DNA from: Nostoc sp. CHAB 5715
Lineage (GTDB): Bacteria; Cyanobacteriota; Cyanobacteriia; Cyanobacteriales; Nostocaceae
Length of the DNA: 12,675 nt
NCBI RefSeq assembly: GCF_020829685.1
Contig: NZ_JAIVFR010000074.1
Coordinates: forward strand, 1-12,675
Direction: 5' to 3'
A program made the position numbers and the translations under genes. The notes beneath the pieces are model-generated. The model was not told the origin of the DNA and ran no database searches. It worked only from the letters and a program-made list of their open reading frames with translations. This document shows, piece after piece, positions 10,550 through 12,675 of this stretch; the first letter of the stretch is position 1, and each line of letters starts with the position of its first letter.

Positions 10550-12616
10550 TTAACCACCTTCTTGTAGCTGCATTTGTTTGAGTAATTTATCTACTTCTTC
10601 TTCAGAAAGTTGGTCTAAGTTAGCTAATAAATGTTGTGCTTCACCCCTTTCAACGCGCTCAATTTGCGGTGTCTTTGCCGGTTGTGGCTTCTGATGCCAT
10701 TGCAGTTTCAGCAAATCAGCCTGGGAAGCTAAGGTAGGATTGAAGAAAAACTCCCGAATTGGTAAATCAAGTTGGAGAGAGGAACGCATCTGAGTAAGTA
10801 GCTGGGTTGCTGATAAAGAATTGCCCCCCAACTCGAAAAAGTTATCGTGGATGCTTTGCACCTCGACTTGGAGAACAGATTGCCAAAGGTTTGCGATCGC
10901 CACTTCCAAATCTGTGGTAGGAAGTATAACAGGCGACTCAGTTTTAGTAGATTGAAACTCTGGTAAAGGCAAGGCGCGACGATCCAGTTTACCATTAGGT
11001 GTTAATGGCAATGCTTCCAAAGGGATATAAAGTGTAGGTATCATATATTCTGGCAACCGTTGCTGTAGGAATTGCCGTAACTTCTGTGTCATCAATTCTG
11101 TTTTTGTTAACTGTGTTTGCGGGTTTTCTGGCGACAGCCAACGAGTTTTCCAGGTTGGATCGATACAACCGCCGACAAAACTATGCAACAATATATGCTG
11201 CTCGTGCAAAGCAAAATTATCGCGGATAGCATCAAATTCTAAAGCTCCTATCGGACATAAGCCTAAGTTATAATCGGGAGCCGTTTCCATTAATAACTGA
11301 CTGATATAACCTGCTTCCAGCAAACATAAATCCCTAGATTTATCGCCGTAAATTGGTGCGATCGCCTGCATTTCAGCGATTAAAAATAAGCCAAACGCCG
11401 CTTGAGCAAAAATCTCCTGATTAATCCCATAAATCCTACCATCAACTTTAGCTGAATTGCTCAGGTGAATCAGTTGATGCTGTTGGGGATGATAGTAGTA
11501 AATCCCAGCCGCTAAATTTTGAACTCGATTTGGCTTAATGTAAATGTATGTCTGGACTGGATACAAACTACCAGCAGAAGCATAACGGTACTTAGGCAAT
11601 GGTGAATTTGATAGTTGCTGCGATCGCAAACATTCTAAAAATTCGCCTAAGCTATTGAGAGATACAGATTGCTCTAAAAATTGGCGATAACTTTGTCGTT
11701 GCAGCTTGACACCAAAAGACTCAGCCCCAGGTAAAGCAATGTGAGGGGCAGTAGAATCAAGCGATCGCACACCCCGTTGTTGGAGTTTAAAATCCGTAGG
11801 AGAAACCCCACCCGCCTTGCCTTGGGGAGGGTTGGGGAGGGGTGCATTTAATTGCATTTCTGGCTGTAACACAATGTAGGCAAGCAATTGCTGTTGAGAC
11901 GGTAAGCCCAAAGTTGTGATAACTGCTTGAGCGATCGCTGGATGCTGTTGTAAAGCAACTTCAATTTCGCCCAACTCAATCCGGTAGCCATTGATCTTAA
12001 CTTGAAAATCCTCTCGCCCTAAAAATTCTATTGTCCCGTCTGGTAGATAGCGCCCTAAGTCGCCGGTTTTGTAAAGGGAAAGGGGGAGTGGGGGGGATGG
12101 GGGGGATGAGGGGGATGAGGGGGAAAGATTTTCTCCTCTCTTCCTTTGCTCCCCTGCTTCCCACTCCCCAATAAACGGGTTAGGAATAAACCTTTCTGCT
12201 GTTAATTCTGGGTTTTGCCAGTAACCTTTGGCGATACCCAAACCGCCAATGTAGAGTTCACCGATTGCCCAATTTGGGCAGGGTTGGAGGGATTGATTGA
12301 GTACGTAAATCTGTTGATTGGTCAGAGAATACCCGTAGGGAACACTTTTCCAATTGGGATCGATTTTGTTAATAGGGTAGAAAATAGACCAGATAGAGGC
12401 TTCTGTAGCACCCCCTAAACTGATAATTTGGGGATGATTAAATTGACTGCAAATGCGCTCAGGTAGTGTGAGAGGAATCCAGTCACCACTAAGGAGAATT
12501 AAGCGGAGTGACTGGGCATTGGGCATTGGGCATTGGGCATTGGGCATTGGGAAGAGATCCCCCTCATCCCCCTCATCTCCCCCATCTCCCTCATCTCCCC
12601 ATTCCCCATTCCCCAT
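10550..12616 (-). CDS. 5'-truncated NRPS: half A(Cys)-Ox-PCP, thiazole-forming module
   Basis: The 688-residue ORF begins in a minisatellite (residues 1-35 are repeat-derived) and enters an A domain at LRLILLSGDW, so core motifs A1-A4 and the expected upstream Cy domain are missing. Then come SLGGATEASIW (A5, about 66-76), GYW/ERF (A6, about 131-143), LYKTGD (181-186), A8 (about 199-218), a nitroreductase/SagB-like oxidase (about 301-488, with YASAGSLYPVQ and LCPIGALE), A9 LPEYMIP, A10 NGKLDR, a PCP with ELGGNS (S600) and a tail with LLANLDQLSEEEVDKLL, a C-terminal docking type. The readable half of the specificity code is L-S-L-I-W, matching the Cys code DLYNLSLIW. Oxidases embedded between A8 and A9 occur in EpoB and MtaD-type thiazole modules, where FMN chemistry turns thiazoline into thiazole. 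An upstream stop (12629-12631) closes the frame. As it stands this ORF could not activate Cys alone; it is either a remnant or the displaced 3' half of a gene. Confidence 0.85.
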   Translation of the reverse strand: MGNGEWGDEGDGGDEGDEGDLFPMPNAQCPMPNAQSLRLILLSGDWIPLTLPERICSQFNHPQIISLGGATEASIWSIFYPINKIDPNWKSVPYGYSLTNQQIYVLNQSLQPCPNWAIGELYIGGLGIAKGYWQNPELTAERFIPNPFIGEWEAGEQRKRGENLSPSSPSSPPSPPLPLSLYKTGDLGRYLPDGTIEFLGREDFQVKINGYRIELGEIEVALQQHPAIAQAVITTLGLPSQQQLLAYIVLQPEMQLNAPLPNPPQGKAGGVSPTDFKLQQRGVRSLDSTAPHIALPGAESFGVKLQRQSYRQFLEQSVSLNSLGEFLECLRSQQLSNSPLPKYRYASAGSLYPVQTYIYIKPNRVQNLAAGIYYYHPQQHQLIHLSNSAKVDGRIYGINQEIFAQAAFGLFLIAEMQAIAPIYGDKSRDLCLLEAGYISQLLMETAPDYNLGLCPIGALEFDAIRDNFALHEQHILLHSFVGGCIDPTWKTRWLSPENPQTQLTKTELMTQKLRQFLQQRLPEYMIPTLYIPLEALPLTPNGKLDRRALPLPEFQSTKTESPVILPTTDLEVAIANLWQSVLQVEVQSIHDNFFELGGNSLSATQLLTQMRSSLQLDLPIREFFFNPTLASQADLLKLQWHQKPQPAKTPQIERVERGEAQHLLANLDQLSEEEVDKLLKQMQLQEGG
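11806..11848. repeat. Dispersed G-rich repeat after A8 of the Cys-type A domain
   Basis: Encodes APLPNPPQGKAGGVSP between LLAYIV and the Ox domain. Its core, 11822-11844, is identical over 23 bp to 6129-6151 in the Gly A domain, at the same place relative to A8. The arms ACCCCACC and GGAGGGTTGGGG are also seen in the E-domain insertion. Confidence 0.8.
12078..12170. repeat. Purine-rich repeat in the A6-A7 loop of the Cys-type A domain
   Basis: The block includes three 9-bp units ending in ATG (two GGGGGGATG and one AGGGGGATG, 12091-12117), and ends with TGCTCCCCTGCTTCCCACTCCCC-like sequence near 12147-12170. It encodes a Ser/Pro-rich stretch (SPSSPSSPPSPPLP) plus GEWEAGEQRKRGEN between ERFIPNPF and LYKTGD. 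The position matches the insertions in the other two A domains, although the core differs. Confidence 0.85.
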
Positions 12617-12617
12617 T
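12514..12617. repeat. Composite minisatellite at the 5' break of the truncated NRPS
   Basis: Five GGGCATT heptamers (12514-12548), then degenerate 9-bp CTCCCTCAT-like units, then three CCCCATT heptamers (12597-12617). The order, heptamer block then C-rich 9-mers then a C-rich heptamer block, is the same as in the A6-A7 insertion of module 1. Recognisable A-domain sequence resumes immediately to its left and is absent to its right. Confidence 0.9.
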
Positions 12618-12675
12618 CCTACATCTGTTCAGGGTAACTGAAACTTTAGGTTTTAAACCCTTCATTTGGATGAAG
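12617..12675. other. Unassigned sequence upstream of the truncated NRPS
   Basis: Fifty-nine bases to the window edge. All three minus-strand frames were read. One is open from the edge into the minisatellite (including MKGLKPKVSVTLNR) but shows no NRPS motif, and the other two contain stops. The A3-A4 half of an A domain that should lie here is not present. Confidence 0.6.

Noticed and set aside
12453..12641. Plus-strand 62-residue ORF
   Set aside because: It consists mostly of minisatellite translation (GIGHWALGIG, SSPSSPP) and overlaps the NRPS frame on the other strand.

Overview
The window looks like a secondary-metabolite locus from a filamentous, heterocyst-forming cyanobacterium (Nostoc/Anabaena type). 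The evidence is the HIP1 octamer GCGATCGC scattered through the coding DNA, short heptanucleotide tandem repeats of the STRR type, an xisH/xisI pair, and NRPS domains of typical cyanobacterial sequence. All genes lie on the minus strand, so transcription runs from right to left.

Layout in the direction of transcription. (1) 12617-12675: a short leader with no frame I can assign. (2) 12616-10550: the 3' part of an NRPS gene. It begins inside a minisatellite and encodes the second half of a Cys-type adenylation (A) domain, an embedded FMN-dependent oxidase (Ox) between A8 and A9, a carrier protein (PCP) and a docking tail. The cyclisation (Cy) domain and core motifs A1-A4 expected upstream are absent. 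(3) 10430-9675: xisH and xisI read as one 251-residue ORF because of an apparent one-base insertion at the end of xisH. (4) 9674-9228: a non-coding gap with a near-consensus Fur-type 7-1-7 palindrome abutting a possible -10 element. (5) 9227-504: an intact 2907-residue NRPS, C-A(Gly)-PCP-C-A(Ala)-PCP-E. (6) 503-332: a spacer with a 7-bp tandem repeat. (7) 331-1: the start of the next NRPS, opening with a C domain of the kind that follows an epimerase.

Taken together, the NRPS genes would act as an assembly line: Cys cyclised and oxidised to thiazole, then Gly, then D-Ala, then handover to the next synthetase. Matching docking sequences at the D-Ala/next-protein junction support this order. 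The first step is in doubt because the thiazole module is 5'-truncated in this window.

The most unusual property is how heavily the NRPS genes are invaded by short repeats. All three A domains carry repeat-derived, in-frame insertions in the same loop between A6 and A7, and again in the linker just after A8. The E domain has two more. Several arrays have 7-bp units, so a change of one unit would shift the frame. The truncated thiazole gene has its break exactly in such an array.
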